Shown: in pieces, positions 1 through 8,604 of the stretch | Numbering within the stretch: the stretch's first letter is position 1 | Layout: every line of letters begins with the position of its first letter | DNA from: Sphingomonas sp. | Lineage (GTDB): Bacteria > Pseudomonadota > Alphaproteobacteria > Sphingomonadales > Sphingomonadaceae | NCBI GenBank assembly: GCA_025981625.1 | Contig: JAICXF010000026.1 | Span: 1 to 24,080, forward strand | Direction: 5' to 3' | DNA: 24,080 bases | Made by a program: the position numbers and the translations under genes | Notes under the pieces: generated by a model | What the model was told of the DNA's origin: nothing | The model's input: the letters and a program-made list of their open reading frames with translations, nothing else | Database searches by the model: none

Positions 1-231
1 CTGATGCTCAACGACGACTACACGCCGATGGAGTTCGTCGTGCTGGTCCTCCAGCAATTTTTCTCGATGGGCATCGAAGATGCGACCCGCGTAATGCTCC
101 AGGTCCACCAGCAGGGCGTCGCGGTGTGCGGCGTATTTACCTATGAGGTCGCCGAGACGAAGGTCAGCCAAGTCATCGACTTCGCGCGGGAGAACCAGCA
201 CCCGCTGCAGTGCACGCTGGAAAAGGCTTAA
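1..231 (+). CDS. clpS: ATP-dependent Clp protease adaptor ClpS (3' part)
   Basis: ClpS binds the N-terminal domain of ClpA and delivers N-degron substrates to the ClpAP protease in the cytoplasm. The frame is open from base 1 and ends in TAA. It reads [16 protein letters not shown], the family's conserved N-D-x-x-T-x-E-F-V substrate-pocket segment. It continues through a V-H-x-x-G helix segment ([20 protein letters not shown]) and ends with the usual [10 protein letters not shown] tail. About 76 residues are present. The family normally has 100 or more, so the N-terminal extension and start codon lie before the window. The ATG at base 4 is within the conserved core and is not the real start. 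murA follows about 105 nt downstream on the same strand. Confidence 0.95.
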   Translation: MMLNDDYTPMEFVVLVLQQFFSMGIEDATRVMLQVHQQGVAVCGVFTYEVAETKVSQVIDFARENQHPLQCTLEKA

Positions 232-336
232 CCTTAGTCATTGCGACTGGGTACTTCGATTCCGGGGAAACGTCGCCTTCGACTCCTCGGAATGACGACT
301 GCTTGTCAGAGGGCACGCAAGCGCTAAAGCCCGCTC
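232..336. repeat. clpS-murA spacer with imperfect inverted repeat, possibly a REP-like remnant
   Basis: The spacer opens with agtcattgcgactggg (about 236-251) and, near 289, holds ggaatgacgact, so GTCATT and AATGAC form the outer arms of an imperfect inverted repeat. Between them cttcgattccgg and cttcgactcctcgg form a loose direct repeat. The GTCATT...CTGGGT wording recalls the clear element at 21810-21889, but inner pairing is poor and no T-run follows. It could be a decayed intergenic repeat or a weak terminator for clpS. No promoter was recognised for murA. Confidence 0.3.
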
Positions 337-1620
337 GTGGACAGCATATGGATCAGCGGCGGCAACAAGCTCGAGGGTGAAATCCGGATCAGCGGGGCGA
401 AGAACGCGGCGCTGACTTTGATGCCCTGCGCGCTACTCACCGACGAGAAGCTGACGCTCACCAACCTGCCGCGTCTCGCCGATGTCGATACGTTCAGCCA
501 CCTGCTCAACCAGCTTGGTGTTTCGACCTCGGTCGCCGGGGTGAAGAGGGGCGAGGTCGGCCGGCGGATGACGCTCCAGGCAAGCGAGATCGCCTCGACC
601 GTCGCACCCTACGATATGGTCCGCAAGATGCGTGCCTCGGTGCTCGTGCTGGGCCCGATGCTGGCGCGCGCGGGCGAGGCGACGGTCTCGCTGCCCGGCG
701 GCTGTGCCATCGGGGACCGGCCGATCGATCTTCACCTGAAGGCACTCGAATCGATCGGCGCCGAGATCGAGCTTGCCGCGGGATATGTGAAGGCGAGCGC
801 GCCCAAGGGTCGTCTGGCCGGCGGCGATTTCAGCTTTCCGGTCGTGTCGGTCGGCGCGACCGAAAACGCGCTCATGGCCGCGGTGCTCGCCAAGGGCAAA
901 ACCCAGCTGTTCAACGCCGCGCGCGAGCCCGAGATCGTCGATCTGTGCAACCTGCTCGTTGCCATGGGCGCGAGGATCCGCGGGATCGGCTCGGGTCACC
1001 TCATCATCGACGGTGTCGATGGGCTGCACGGATGCACCTACGAGGTGATGCCGGACCGTATCGAAGCGGGAAGCTACGCCTGTGCGGCGGGAATCACCGG
1101 TGGCTCGCTCGATCTGATCGGCGCTCGGCCCGATGACATGCAGGCGACATTGAACGCGCTTGCCCAGGCTGGACTGCTGATCGAGTTCCACAACCGCGGA
1201 ATCAAGGTGAGTGCCGACGGCGGGCTGAAGCCGCTCGCGCTGTCGACCTCGCCATTTCCCGGGTTCGCCACCGACATGCAGGCCCAGTTCATGGCCATGC
1301 TCGCGCTGGCGCAAGGTGACAGCTTTCTCGAGGAGACGATTTTCGAGAACCGCTACATGCACGTGCCGGAACTGCGGCGCATGGGAGCGGACGTCGACAT
1401 TCATGGCCGCTCGGCAATTGTTCGAGGCGTAGAACGATTGGCAGGCGCAAACGTGATGGCGACGGACCTTCGCGCCTCGATGAGTCTCGTGCTTGCCGGT
1501 CTGGCAGCCGAGGGCGAGACCGAAGTCCTTCGGGTCTACCACCTCGATCGCGGCTATGAGCGGCTGGAGGAAAAGCTGTCGGCCGTCGGCGCCACGATCG
1601 AGCGGCGGAGCCAAGGCTAG
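337..1620 (+). CDS. murA: UDP-N-acetylglucosamine 1-carboxyvinyltransferase MurA
   Basis: MurA transfers enolpyruvate from PEP to UDP-GlcNAc, the first committed step of peptidoglycan synthesis, in the cytoplasm. The 427-residue product has the usual family length. Visible are Lys22 in GAKNAAL (uridine-nucleotide site), the active-site loop [16 protein letters not shown] with the PEP-binding, fosfomycin-target Cys at position 123, the FATDMQAQF segment with the catalytic Asp, and the late [17 protein letters not shown] segment with its conserved Arg. The start is a GTG (337), chosen because [14 protein letters not shown] aligns with the normal N-terminus; the ATG at 348 is out of frame. The TAG stop lies in a CTAG whose reverse complement is the stop of the convergent GNAT gene, so the two overlap by 4 nt. 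Confidence 0.97.
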   Translation: MDSIWISGGNKLEGEIRISGAKNAALTLMPCALLTDEKLTLTNLPRLADVDTFSHLLNQLGVSTSVAGVKRGEVGRRMTLQASEIASTVAPYDMVRKMRASVLVLGPMLARAGEATVSLPGGCAIGDRPIDLHLKALESIGAEIELAAGYVKASAPKGRLAGGDFSFPVVSVGATENALMAAVLAKGKTQLFNAAREPEIVDLCNLLVAMGARIRGIGSGHLIIDGVDGLHGCTYEVMPDRIEAGSYACAAGITGGSLDLIGARPDDMQATLNALAQAGLLIEFHNRGIKVSADGGLKPLALSTSPFPGFATDMQAQFMAMLALAQGDSFLEETIFENRYMHVPELRRMGADVDIHGRSAIVRGVERLAGANVMATDLRASMSLVLAGLAAEGETEVLRVYHLDRGYERLEEKLSAVGATIERRSQG

Positions 1621-2390
1621 AGCTTCTTCGCGAACCTGATGCTGGTCCGTTCATAGCCCATGTGCCGATAGAAGGCCTGGGCTTCGGCCAGGCGGTCGTT
1701 GCTCGTGACTTCGACCATTCCGCAACCTTCTTCCCGCAGTCGCGCCTCGGCAGCGCCGACCAGCAGTAGGCCGATGCCTTGGCCGCGCGCGTCCTCGGCG
1801 ACCACGAGTATGTTGATGCGCCCGACGGGCTGCGGACGATGAACGGCGATCATCCGGGATATGCCGCACAAGCCGACAACCTGCTTGTCGAGCACTGCCA
1901 CGAGCGGCGCGAGCTTTTGCGCGATGAGCGCTGCGATCCGCTTGCGCACGCCTTTCGCGTCGACGTCGTGCTCCAGCAGTGCGACCAGGCGGACTATTGC
2001 GTCGGCATCGTCCGGCTTCGCTGCGCGCACGCTCGGTTTCGGTTTGGCTTGTGGCGGCGGCGGAGGAACATCTGGCGTCTCCGATGTGGTCTCGGCCGCA
2101 TCATTCGCCGGCTGCGGTTTGGCTTTCTTTTTGCGTTTTCGGGGCAGCACGGCGACGTCTAGGGAGGCGCCCCAATCCTCGGCCACGACGTTCCTCAGAT
2201 AGTCCTCGACCTGATCAGGCGTTGCTGTCGGACCCTTCGCATCCATGCCGAGGACCGGCTTTCCGGAGCGATCGGTCAGGCCGACCTTGCCGAAGCGGCG
2301 TTTGCCGGGCGTACGGACGCGCGATCGGACCAGCTTGAGGCCGCGGTTGCGCGCGCTCTCGGCGAGCTCGTCGAGTCGCGCGTCGCTCAC
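1617..2390 (-). CDS. GNAT-family N-acetyltransferase with an extra N-terminal region
   Basis: The C-terminal region (about residues 120-257) is a GNAT acetyltransferase fold: acetyl-CoA loop ARGQGIG at 201-207, the preceding strand RINILVV, and the end motif [15 protein letters not shown]. The acceptor substrate cannot be told from sequence. Residues 1-80 form a separate region ([25 protein letters not shown]) that I do not recognise. It is joined by a Lys-rich patch (RKRKKKAKP, 84-92) and a low-complexity Pro/Thr linker (about 95-119). The 257-residue total is long for a single-domain GNAT of about 150. The start is a GTG overlapping the TGA of the upstream DUF445 gene (GTGA), which suggests translational coupling. 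The stop shares a CTAG with murA. Confidence 0.85.
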   Translation of the reverse strand: MSDARLDELAESARNRGLKLVRSRVRTPGKRRFGKVGLTDRSGKPVLGMDAKGPTATPDQVEDYLRNVVAEDWGASLDVAVLPRKRKKKAKPQPANDAAETTSETPDVPPPPPQAKPKPSVRAAKPDDADAIVRLVALLEHDVDAKGVRKRIAALIAQKLAPLVAVLDKQVVGLCGISRMIAVHRPQPVGRINILVVAEDARGQGIGLLLVGAAEARLREEGCGMVEVTSNDRLAEAQAFYRHMGYERTSIRFAKKL

Positions 2391-3655
2391 AGCATGTCGA
2401 TCAGGTGGAGGACCAGGCCGACGAGGCCGCCGACCAGCGTGCCGTTAATCCGGATATATTGCAGGTCGCGGCCGACCGCCGATTCGAGGCGATTGGTGAC
2501 CGTCTGCGCGTCCCATCCGCGAACCGTCTCGGACACCAGCTTGACGATCGAGCTGCCGTAGCCCGACGCCGTGCCGGCGACGGCGCGACGCGCGAACTGG
2601 TTGATCGCCTTCCGGATCCGCTGGTCCTTCTCGAGCGTGCCGCCCATCGATTTCAGGACTTCTCCGAGCTTCCCGGCGAGCACCGCGTCCGGATTGCGCG
2701 CCGCCTTGACGATCGCCTCGCGACCCTTCTGCCACAATGTGTCGAGCCACAGGCTGACGGAGCGGTTGTCGAGCAATTGCTCCTTTATGGCCTCGACGCG
2801 CGCCTGCGTTTCCGGTTTGGTCTGCAAATCGTTGGCGAGCTGAGCCAGCGCCTCCTCGACCTTGATCCGGACAGGATGGGCGGGATCGGTCGACATCTCC
2901 GCCGTCAGCTTCTTCAGCCCGTCGATAATCGCATCGGCGAGCTTGGCGTCGAATCCGGCCAGCTTGAGCACCCAGTTGGCTTTCTTGTGCACCATCTCGC
3001 GAATGAGCTGCTCGTTCGCCTCGAGCGCGCGGGCCGTCCAGCGGATCGCTGCCTCGAGCATCGGCACGTGGCGGTCCTCGTTGATGGCCGATGCGAGCGC
3101 GTGGCCGATCAGGGGCGAAAGGTCGGTCGCGCGAAGCCGCGACGAAATCGCACCCTTGACGATCCCGCCCAGCCGTTCGTCGTCCAGGCTCTCGAACACG
3201 TCGGCGATCAGTCGCGAGGCGCCGGCGCGGATCCGCGACTGTTCTTCCTGGCTGGGGCTCTGGAGGAACTGGCCGACCGCCGCCGCGACGTCGATGTTGC
3301 GCATCCGCCGGGCGACCACGGAGGGAATCAGGAAATTTTCCTTGAGGAACGCCGCCAGGGCTTCGCCGATCCGGTCCTTGTTCCGGGGAATGATCGCGGT
3401 GTGCGGAATCGGCAGGCCGAGCGGATGGCGGAACAATGCGGTTACCGCGAACCAGTCCGCGAGCCCGCCGACCATGGCCGCTTCGGCGAACGACTTCACA
3501 TAGCCGAGCCACGGATGACGAGGCTCCAGGGCACGGCTTGCGACGAACACGGCGGCCATGGCCAGCAGCAGGCCGGTCGCGACGAGTTTCATCCCCTGGG
3601 CGCCAGGTTGCGCCGGATTGAAACGGGACAAGGCGCCGTTGGTCATCACCCTCAT
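2387..3655 (-). CDS. DUF445 family membrane protein (YjiN-like)
   Basis: The 422-residue product matches the DUF445 family, whose biochemical role is not established. A hydrophobic segment lies near the N-terminus (about residues 23-41), followed by the family signature region around AAMVGGLADWFAVTALFRHPLGLP and IPHTAIIPRNKDRIG. A long helical, charged middle follows, then a C-terminal hydrophobic hairpin-like end ([15 protein letters not shown]). The N-terminus and C-terminus are probably in the inner membrane with the middle outside it. The first ATG directly abuts a 9-bp hairpin. A second in-frame ATG three codons on (3646) has AGGG just before it and may be the real start. The gene sits 45 nt behind the RND permease on the same strand and overlaps the GNAT gene by 4 nt. 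Confidence 0.85.
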   Translation of the reverse strand: MRVMTNGALSRFNPAQPGAQGMKLVATGLLLAMAAVFVASRALEPRHPWLGYVKSFAEAAMVGGLADWFAVTALFRHPLGLPIPHTAIIPRNKDRIGEALAAFLKENFLIPSVVARRMRNIDVAAAVGQFLQSPSQEEQSRIRAGASRLIADVFESLDDERLGGIVKGAISSRLRATDLSPLIGHALASAINEDRHVPMLEAAIRWTARALEANEQLIREMVHKKANWVLKLAGFDAKLADAIIDGLKKLTAEMSTDPAHPVRIKVEEALAQLANDLQTKPETQARVEAIKEQLLDNRSVSLWLDTLWQKGREAIVKAARNPDAVLAGKLGEVLKSMGGTLEKDQRIRKAINQFARRAVAGTASGYGSSIVKLVSETVRGWDAQTVTNRLESAVGRDLQYIRINGTLVGGLVGLVLHLIDML

Positions 3656-3678
3656 GCCGGCTCAATAGCTGAGCCGGC
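3656..3678 (-). terminator. Perfect 9-bp hairpin between the RND gene and the DUF445 gene
   Basis: gccggctca (3656-3664) pairs perfectly with tgagccggc (3670-3678) around a 5-nt loop. On the minus strand it lies 22 nt past the RND stop and touches the first ATG of the DUF445 gene. No T-run follows, so it is not a classic intrinsic terminator. It could weaken read-through, stabilise an mRNA 3' end, or mask initiation at the first ATG. Confidence 0.5.
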
Positions 3679-3700
3679 CCTCGGGTTCACGAGCCGTAGC

Positions 3701-6700
3701 TCACTCCGCAGGAACAGCGTGGCCCGTTGCGTGGGCTTCGCTGCCAACGACCTTGTGGAACAGCCTGCCGATTCGAGACTCGATCGAGATCGCGATCGAG
3801 AAATAGGCGGGGACGAGCAGCAGCGTCAGCATCGTCGAGAAAATCAGGCCGCCGATCACCGTCACGCCCATCGGCGCCCGCCAGCTGGCGTCCCCGCTCA
3901 GCGACAAAGCGATCGGCAACATGCCGGCGACCATCGCGACGGTCGTCATGACGATCGGCTGGGCACGCTTGTGGCCCGCTTCGTAGATCGCCTCGTTCTT
4001 GGCCATGCCGTGGTTCATCATCTCGACCGCGAAATCGACCAGCAGGATCGAGTTCTTGGCGACGATCCCGAACAGCATCAGCATGCCGATGAACACCGGC
4101 AGCGATAGCGGCTGTCCGGCGATATGGAGGCCAATTGCCGCACCCAGTGGACAGAGCCACAGCGACCCCATGTTGACGAACGGCGACAGGAACCGGCGAT
4201 AGAGCAGCACCAGCACGGCGAACACGAGGCCGACTCCGGCGAGCAGCGCGATGATGAAGTAGAACACCATCTCGGCCTGCCATTTCTGCGACCCGAGATT
4301 GAGCTGGTGAACCCCCTGCGGCAGGTTCTTCACCGCGGGGAGCGCGTTGATCTTGGGCCACACGTCGCCGGTGGTCATGCCCGGCGCGAGGTCGGCGCCG
4401 ACTTGCGTTCGCCGCTCCTGGTTGGTGCGCTGCACGGTTGTGGGACCGGCGCCGAAGCCGATCTCCGCCACCGCTTTCAACGGCACTGATCCGCCGTTGG
4501 ACGTCGGCACCGGCAGGTTTTCCAGCGTCGACAGGTCGCGCCGCTCATTCTCCGAGAGCGAGACCTGGATTGGTACCTGGCGATCCGACAGCGAGAATTT
4601 TGCGCTGTTCTGCTGGATGTCGCCCAAGGTCGCAATTCGGATTGTCTGGCTGAGCGCCGTCGTCGTCACGCCCAAGTCCGCTGCGAGATCGAAGCGCGGC
4701 TTGATCGTGATCTCCGGGGCGGGCGTGTCGCCCATGACCCGCGGGGCACGCAGGCCGGGAATCGTCGCCATCTGGTCGGCGATCTTCGCGGCCGCGGCGT
4801 TGAGCTTCACCGGGTCCTCGCCGCCCAGATAGATCATGACGTCGCGCCCGCCGCCGGGCCCGCCACCGTTCTGGCTCTGGAAGCTCACCCGCGCATCGGG
4901 GATGCTCGACAGCGTCGGAGCGAGCGCTCGCTCGAATTCGATGCTCGACACCTTGCGGTCGTGCTTGAGCACGATGTTGAGGTGACCGGAGCCGACGTAG
5001 ATGCGCTCGAAGACGTGTTCGACGCTCGGATCGCGGCTAATGATTGCCGCCGCGTTATCGGCCACAGCCTCGGTCTGAGCCAGTGTCGATCCCGGAGGCA
5101 TGTCGATATTCACCGACGAATAGTCGACGTTGACCGGCGGCTGGAAGCTCATCGGCAGCGTGACGAGGAATACCCCCGTCAGGATCAGCGCGGTGAAGCC
5201 GGCGACGACCATCGACATCCGGTGATCGAAGATCATCGACTTGAGCTTGCCCCACAAGCCGGGATTGCGCTCGGCATAGGCATGCGCCTTGCGCGTATCG
5301 AGCGACCACTGGAGAAGCCCCAGATACTTGTCCATCGCCTTGCCGGCGGCGTGCGGCTGCACTCCATGGCTGCGCAGGAAGAATGCGGCGATCAGCGGCG
5401 TGATCATTCGGGCGACGAGCAGACTCATCATCACCGAGATGACGACGGTGAAGCCAAACGCCTTGAAGAACTGCCCGGAGATTCCCGGCATCATCGCCAC
5501 CGGCAGGAATACCGCGACGATCGACATCGTGGTGGCGAGGACGGCGAGGCCGATCTCGTCGGCCGCATCGATCGCCGCCTGGTAGGCACTCTTGCCCATG
5601 CGCATGTGCCGAACGATGTTTTCGATTTCCACGATGGCGTCGTCGACCAGGACTCCCGCGACGAGGCTCAGCGCCAGCAGGGACAAGCCGTTGAGGTTGA
5701 TCCCGAGCAGGCCCATGAACCAGAAAGCGGGAATCGCGGAGAGCGGGATCGCCAGAGCAGAGATGGCCGTCGCGCGGATGTCGCGCAGGAACAGGAAAAC
5801 CACGAACACCGCGAGGATCGCCCCCTCGATGAGGCCTTCCATCGCGGAGGTATATTGCTCCTTGGTATATTGGACCTGGTTCTGGATCTCCGAGAAGTGG
5901 ATCCGCGGATCCTCCTTCTCGATCTTGTGCATCTCCTTCCAGACCTCGTCATAGACGGTCACGTCGGAGGCGCCCTTGGCGCGCTGGACGTTGAAGCTGA
6001 TCACCTGCCGCCCGCCGAGCTTCGCCAGCGTGCGCTGCTCCGAATAGGAGTCCTTGACGGTCGCGATGTCAGCCAGCCGGACCATTCGGCCCCCCGGCAG
6101 CGCGATCTGCGTTTGCGACAGGTCATAGGCGGTCGGCGCGTTGCCGATCACGCGGACGCCCTGCTCGGAACCTGCGATCTCCGCCCGGCCGCCCGCCGCA
6201 TTGAGGTTCGTCTGGCGCAGCTGCTGGTTGACCTCGGCGGCGGTGATGCCCTGCGCCTGCAGCGCGGCCGGATCGAGGATCACGCGGATCTCGCGGTCCA
6301 CGCCGCCTTCGCGCGACACGGCGGCAACCCCTTCGAGGCCGCGCAGCCGCTTGCCGATGTCATTGTCGACATACCAGCTGAGCTGCTCGAGGCTCATGTC
6401 GGTGGTTTCGGCGGCAACGAAGACGATCGGGTCACCGGCGATATCGACGCGTTCGACCTGCGGCTCGAGAATCCCGTCGGGAAGGTCGGCCCGGGCCTGG
6501 GCCACCGCGTTGCGCACGTCGTTGACGGCGCGGTCGGTCGGCGTTCCGATCTGGAACTGGATGAAGGTGTTGCTGTAGCCCTCGCGGACGCTGCTATCGA
6601 TTTCGTCGACGCCGTTCACGCCGCGGACCGCCGCTTCGATCTTCTGGGTGACCTGCTTTTCCATCTCCGACGGAGCCGCGCCAGGCTGGCTGACGCCGAC

Positions 6701-6847
6701 GGTCACACCCGGGAAGTCGATGTCGGGATTGTTGGTGACGGTCATCCGGCTGAAGGTGATGATCCCCGCCAGAAGCAAGGCCACGAACAATACGATCGGA
6801 GGGACCGGGTTGCGGATGCACCAGGATGAGATGTTTCGGAAATTCAT
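3701..6847 (-). CDS. RND-family multidrug efflux permease (AcrB/MdtB-type, HAE1-like)
   Basis: Inner-membrane proton-driven pump of a tripartite efflux system. The 1048 residues match the family length. Visible are TM1 (about 12-32), the porter-domain start GVTVGVSQPGAAPSEMEKQV, and TM4 with the proton-relay pair Asp402-Asp403 in AGVLVDDAIVEIEN. Also present are the DEIGLAVLATTMSIVAVFLP signature and the C-terminal half repeat with GIVAKNSILLVDFAVEMM, whose Lys matches the TM10 relay lysine. The intact Asp pair and hydrophobic porter indicate a drug/lipophile-type pump rather than a CusA-type metal pump, which carries Met relays; the substrate remains unknown. It starts with ATG 24 nt after the membrane fusion protein, with gggaag upstream. 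No outer-membrane factor or TetR-type regulator lies next to it, so a channel encoded elsewhere must serve it. Confidence 0.95.
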   Translation of the reverse strand: MNFRNISSWCIRNPVPPIVLFVALLLAGIITFSRMTVTNNPDIDFPGVTVGVSQPGAAPSEMEKQVTQKIEAAVRGVNGVDEIDSSVREGYSNTFIQFQIGTPTDRAVNDVRNAVAQARADLPDGILEPQVERVDIAGDPIVFVAAETTDMSLEQLSWYVDNDIGKRLRGLEGVAAVSREGGVDREIRVILDPAALQAQGITAAEVNQQLRQTNLNAAGGRAEIAGSEQGVRVIGNAPTAYDLSQTQIALPGGRMVRLADIATVKDSYSEQRTLAKLGGRQVISFNVQRAKGASDVTVYDEVWKEMHKIEKEDPRIHFSEIQNQVQYTKEQYTSAMEGLIEGAILAVFVVFLFLRDIRATAISALAIPLSAIPAFWFMGLLGINLNGLSLLALSLVAGVLVDDAIVEIENIVRHMRMGKSAYQAAIDAADEIGLAVLATTMSIVAVFLPVAMMPGISGQFFKAFGFTVVISVMMSLLVARMITPLIAAFFLRSHGVQPHAAGKAMDKYLGLLQWSLDTRKAHAYAERNPGLWGKLKSMIFDHRMSMVVAGFTALILTGVFLVTLPMSFQPPVNVDYSSVNIDMPPGSTLAQTEAVADNAAAIISRDPSVEHVFERIYVGSGHLNIVLKHDRKVSSIEFERALAPTLSSIPDARVSFQSQNGGGPGGGRDVMIYLGGEDPVKLNAAAAKIADQMATIPGLRAPRVMGDTPAPEITIKPRFDLAADLGVTTTALSQTIRIATLGDIQQNSAKFSLSDRQVPIQVSLSENERRDLSTLENLPVPTSNGGSVPLKAVAEIGFGAGPTTVQRTNQERRTQVGADLAPGMTTGDVWPKINALPAVKNLPQGVHQLNLGSQKWQAEMVFYFIIALLAGVGLVFAVLVLLYRRFLSPFVNMGSLWLCPLGAAIGLHIAGQPLSLPVFIGMLMLFGIVAKNSILLVDFAVEMMNHGMAKNEAIYEAGHKRAQPIVMTTVAMVAGMLPIALSLSGDASWRAPMGVTVIGGLIFSTMLTLLLVPAYFSIAISIESRIGRLFHKVVGSEAHATGHAVPAE

Positions 6848-6871
6848 GGCGTTGACTGCTTCCCTGGCGCT

Positions 6872-8041
6872 TTACTGAGCGGCCTGGCGGCGCGGCTTCA
6901 CCTTCTGGCCCGGGTTCAGGAACGGACCGGCCGACAGAACCACCGCTTCGTTGCCCGACAGCCCGCTGGCGATCGTCACTCCGGCATCGCTCACCGAACC
7001 GATCGTGATCGGCCGCCGCTGGACCTCATTGCGGCTATCGACGATGTACACGTAATTGCCCTTCTCGTCGCTGAGCACGGCGCTTTGCGGAAGCAGCGGC
7101 GCGGTGGTCGCGCCGGCGCTGATCTTGGCCTCGGCGAAGCCGCCCGGGCGCATTGCCGAAGTGTACGGCACCGCGATTCGAACCCTGCCGAGACGCGACT
7201 GCGGATCGATGACCGGAGAGACCTGCCAGACAGTGCCCGTCGTAGTGACTGTCGAGCCAACCGGCGTGACCTGCGCGGGCATGCCGACATGGACGAAGGC
7301 GAGATCCTGCTGCGACAGCTGGGCCTGCATCTCCATCTGGCCGCCTTCGGCTAGGCGGAACAGCGCTCCCGACCCAGGACTGACCACCTGGCCGAGTTCG
7401 ACATTGCGCGCGAGAATGAGCCCGGCGGCAGGCGCGACCACGTTGAGCTGCCCGATCTGGGCGCGAGTCGCGCCGAGCTGCGCCTGGGCCACCCGGACCT
7501 GGGCATTCGCGGCGTCGCGCGTCGCCTTCTTGGTGTCGATGTCGGACTTGGAGATGAAGCCGCGTCCCTGCAGGGCGAGGGCGCGATCATATTCGGCCTG
7601 AGCGAGCGCCGCTTGCGCCTTGGCGGCTTCGATTTGCGCGGCCTGCTGCGCCGCTTGCTGCGCCTGGACCGAACGGTCGACGATTGCGAGCACCTGACCC
7701 GCTTTGACCCAACTCCCCGCGTCGACGAGGACGCGAATCACTCGGCCACCGCTACCGGCAATCCCGACCGGCTGATCGTGTTTTGCGGCGAGCGGGCCAC
7801 TTGCAGTGATCACGCGTCCGACCGAGCTTTGCCCAGGCACGACCACGGTCACCGCCGGAATCTGTCCGGCGCCGCCGTTCTTCGCCACGGGCTTGTTGGA
7901 TGCGCCGCGGGATATCAGCGCAACCGCCAGAAGAATGGCAGCGATCGCGACAATCGCGATGATCACCAGCCGTCGCCGACCACGCGAGCGATCCACGACC
8001 ACCAGATTGTCGGAGGAGTAGATCGAAGCTTCCCTATTCAT
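6872..8041 (-). CDS. Efflux RND periplasmic adaptor (membrane fusion protein)
   Basis: HlyD/AcrA-type adaptor that links the RND pump to an outer-membrane channel. From the chosen start it is 389 residues. One N-terminal membrane anchor (LVIIAIVAIAAILLAVALI) follows a basic cytoplasmic stretch, so the protein is membrane-anchored rather than a lipoprotein (no lipobox Cys). Next come a lipoyl-like half (GGRVIRVLVDAGSWVKAGQV), an Ala/Gln-rich coiled-coil hairpin (AQQAAQQAAQIEAAKAQAAL...), the second lipoyl half (VVAPAAGLILARNVELGQVV) and a beta-barrel region. ATG 8041 was chosen because AGGGA lies a few bases upstream; an in-frame GTG at 8056 would add five residues but lacks a ribosome site. 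It is the first gene of the MFP-RND pair. Confidence 0.93.
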   Translation of the reverse strand: MNREASIYSSDNLVVVDRSRGRRRLVIIAIVAIAAILLAVALISRGASNKPVAKNGGAGQIPAVTVVVPGQSSVGRVITASGPLAAKHDQPVGIAGSGGRVIRVLVDAGSWVKAGQVLAIVDRSVQAQQAAQQAAQIEAAKAQAALAQAEYDRALALQGRGFISKSDIDTKKATRDAANAQVRVAQAQLGATRAQIGQLNVVAPAAGLILARNVELGQVVSPGSGALFRLAEGGQMEMQAQLSQQDLAFVHVGMPAQVTPVGSTVTTTGTVWQVSPVIDPQSRLGRVRIAVPYTSAMRPGGFAEAKISAGATTAPLLPQSAVLSDEKGNYVYIVDSRNEVQRRPITIGSVSDAGVTIASGLSGNEAVVLSAGPFLNPGQKVKPRRQAAQ

Positions 8042-8171
8042 GACGTCCCTGTCCACTTGGCGCGAATCTCGCTGTCGTCCGAGCGAGCTGTGTTATCGCA
8101 ATAAGTCACTACGCGCAACAGACGCCGTGCCTTGGCGCATCGCTCACTGCTACCGCTTTTCGACCAACGGT

Positions 8172-8196
8172 GGCACTACAGTCGCAAGCGCGCGTT
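8172..8196 (+). promoter_or_regulatory. Possible EcfG-type promoter upstream of the first GlsB-like gene
   Basis: GGCAC (8172-8176), 16 nt, then CGTT (8193-8196). The alphaproteobacterial general-stress sigma factor EcfG recognises GGAAC-N16/17-CGTT, so this is one mismatch away. It would give a 5' leader of roughly 50 nt before the ATG at 8254. The match is short and could be chance. Confidence 0.3.
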
Positions 8197-8253
8197 GGCA
8201 GAGCGCAAGTGAAGGTCGGTTGAACGACACAGGCAGAAGAGGGGTTATCCACC

Positions 8254-8532
8254 ATGTTAATGCCGTTGCTTGAACCTAATCACAGCTGGATTTGGTGGAT
8301 CGTCATCGGCCTCCTTGCCGGAGGTCTCGCCAAGCTCCTGATGCCGGGAAAGGACCCCGGCGGCTGCATCATCACGATCCTGCTCGGCATCGCCGGCGCG
8401 GTCCTGGCCGGCTGGCTCGGCCACCTGGTCGGCTGGTATCAGCCGGGCGAGGGAGCAAGCTTCGTTGCTGCGGTGGTTGGCGCGTTCATCATCCTGCTGA
8501 TCTATCGGCTGGTCGCCCGCCGGCGCTACTGA
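8254..8532 (+). CDS. GlsB/YeaQ/YmgE family stress-response membrane protein (copy 1)
   Basis: A 92-residue hydrophobic protein with three predicted membrane segments: WIWWIVIGLLAGGLAKLL, IITILLGIAGAVLAGWLGHLVG and FVAAVVGAFIILLIYRLVA. The glycine-rich helices, the MPGKDPGGC loop after the first segment and the basic VARRRY end are typical of the transglycosylase-associated/GlsB family. These proteins are induced by stress in other bacteria; their molecular role is not settled. The start ATG has gagggg about ten bases upstream, and a second ATG two codons on is less likely. A paralogue lies on the other strand at 9377-9634, with a SIMPL-domain gene between. Confidence 0.88.
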   Translation: MLMPLLEPNHSWIWWIVIGLLAGGLAKLLMPGKDPGGCIITILLGIAGAVLAGWLGHLVGWYQPGEGASFVAAVVGAFIILLIYRLVARRRY

Positions 8533-8604
8533 ATTGTTCAGCTAACAGCCACTGGCGTTCGCACAACCGCTCGGACCATGGAACGAACGGCCAGGGGAAC
8601 GAGC

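Noticed and set aside
433..1614. 393-codon open frame on the minus strand
   Set aside because: Antisense shadow of murA, which has every active-site motif.
2405..4108. 567-codon open frame on the plus strand
   Set aside because: It spans antisense across DUF445 and the RND gene end; composition is Arg/Asp/His-biased and it has no known motif.
4961..6829. 622-codon open frame on the plus strand
   Set aside because: It is the antisense of the intact RND permease gene and is rich in Arg, Asp and His without any domain, as expected for a shadow frame in GC-rich DNA.
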